The notes beneath the pieces were generated by a model that saw nothing but the letters and a program-made list of their open reading frames with translations, was not told where the DNA came from and searched no databases. The translations under genes were made by a program, and so were the position numbers. This document shows positions 5,668-6,100 of a stretch of 6,100 nt of DNA, piece after piece. Location: assembly GCA_027319585.1 (NCBI GenBank), contig DAHVMY010000069.1, positions 1-6,100 on the forward strand, in the 5' to 3' direction. Source of the DNA: AG-12 sp027319585 (lineage in GTDB: Bacteria > Chloroflexota > Dormibacteria > Aeolococcales > Bog-877). Numbering within the stretch: the stretch's first letter is position 1; the number at the start of each line of letters is the position of its first letter.

Positions 5668-6100
5668 GTGGGATGGCGTTTCCGCGACGGGTCGGCTCAG
5701 CAGCGAGCACGGCGTGGTCACCGTGATCCCGCATGGACGCTCGGGGTCGCCATGCCACTTCTCCTGCTGCTCGCCAGCTGCGGGGAAGCCGCACCGGCTC
5801 CTCGCCTCAGCCGAGCAGCCCTGCCTGCCACGGTTCACTTTCAGACCAGCTGGCCCGGACCGTCCCAACCAAACTGCGACCCCACTCCGCCGTCGGCAAC
5901 CGGCGTGGCTCCCGCGGGCGGCCCGGCGCCCACCCAAGCCCTGGCGGTCGGGGCGGGGCTCCTGGCCTACGCCGATTGCGACGAGGTGTCGGTGAGCAGC
6001 AACGGGGGAGTCTCGTGGACCCAGCACCTGCTCCCGGTCGACGTCACCGGGCTCGGCATCACCGGCCCGGGCCACCTGATCGGCCTCGGGCAGTCACCGG
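5668..6100 (+). CDS. Secreted lipoprotein with Asp-box (BNR) motif, 3' partial
   Basis: The frame is open from just after TAA 5659-5661 to the window end. From GTG 5668 there are 144 complete codons. The start gives a basic n-region (RARRGHRD), a hydrophobic core (WTLGVAMPLLLLL) and the lipobox LASC, with the lipidated Cys at residue 38 (codon 5779-5781) followed by Gly, so export and membrane anchoring are likely. The later in-frame ATG 5752 leaves only nine residues before that Cys and no positive charge, making a poor signal peptide, although the GTG has only a weak purine stretch upstream. After a Pro/Ala-rich linker, residues 110-117 (SSNGGVSW, codons 5995-6018) fit the Asp-box pattern S-x-[DN]-x-G-x-[ST]-W. 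Asp-boxes are turns in sialidase-like and other beta-propellers, so this is probably the first blade. Cys70 and Cys104 could form a disulfide. Function is unknown; with one Asp-box visible a sialidase activity cannot be claimed. No link to the operon is evident. Confidence 0.68.
   Translation, partial: MGWRFRDGSAQQRARRGHRDPAWTLGVAMPLLLLLASCGEAAPAPRLSRAALPATVHFQTSWPGPSQPNCDPTPPSATGVAPAGGPAPTQALAVGAGLLAYADCDEVSVSSNGGVSWTQHLLPVDVTGLGITGPGHLIGLGQSP

Noticed and set aside
5716..5729. Near-palindrome GGTCAC-C-GTGATCC as a regulator operator
   Set aside because: The half-sites match only about 4-5 bp around one base, do not resemble the usual GntR/FCD operator, and lie inside the signal peptide coding region of the lipoprotein.
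5348..6075. Minus-strand and short plus-strand frames in the 3' region as possible genes
   Set aside because: Translations are Arg/Pro/Gly-rich without motifs. The frame with a lipobox and Asp-box explains the coding signal from 5668 on.
1..6100. CRISPR array, tRNA, insertion sequence, phage or defence genes
   Set aside because: No regularly spaced repeats, cloverleaf-like segment, transposase motif or terminal inverted repeats were seen. The genes are metabolic and the composition looks even.

Overview
This is a GC-rich bacterial window. It holds four tightly packed genes on the + strand (1 to 5351), then a gap of about 316 bp with no convincing gene, then the 5' end of a fifth + strand gene that runs off the window. 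The GC bias, the GTG and TTG starts backed by good Shine-Dalgarno sequences, the IlvG-like TPP enzyme and a TANNNT-type -10 box just ahead of a possible leaderless start suggest an actinomycete-like organism. A high-GC Chloroflexota or Dormibacterota relative is also possible. This is inference; the window has no taxonomic marker.

Region 1, 1-5351, is a probable operon for one-carbon or two-carbon acyl-CoA chemistry. The order is: (a) the C-terminal two thirds of a thiamine-pyrophosphate enzyme of the acetolactate synthase / 2-hydroxyacyl-CoA lyase / oxalyl-CoA decarboxylase superfamily; (b) a near-textbook formyl-CoA:oxalate CoA-transferase (Frc/YfdW); (c) a fused NDP-forming acyl-CoA synthetase with the ATP-grasp domain placed first; (d) a GntR-family regulator with an FCD ligand domain. 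The gaps are 43 and 38 nt, and the last two genes overlap by 4 nt, so co-transcription is likely.

Working model (inference): Frc moves CoA between formate and oxalate or a similar acid. The TPP enzyme cleaves or decarboxylates a 2-oxo- or 2-hydroxyacyl-CoA and releases formyl-CoA. The NDP-forming synthetase either primes the cycle with a CoA thioester or recovers ATP from one. The FCD regulator senses a carboxylate. The TPP enzyme lacks the residues expected of a classical oxalyl-CoA decarboxylase and of a true acetolactate synthase, so its substrate is the main open question.

Region 2, 5352-5667, is non-coding as far as can be seen. It contains a small perfect GC-rich stem-loop. Region 3, from 5668 or 5752 to the window end, encodes the start of a secreted lipoprotein with a lipobox and one Asp-box (BNR) motif, probably the beginning of a beta-propeller protein unrelated to the operon.

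No tRNA, rRNA, CRISPR array, insertion sequence or attachment site was recognised. The system resembles known oxalate / formyl-CoA metabolism with some variant features rather than something wholly new.
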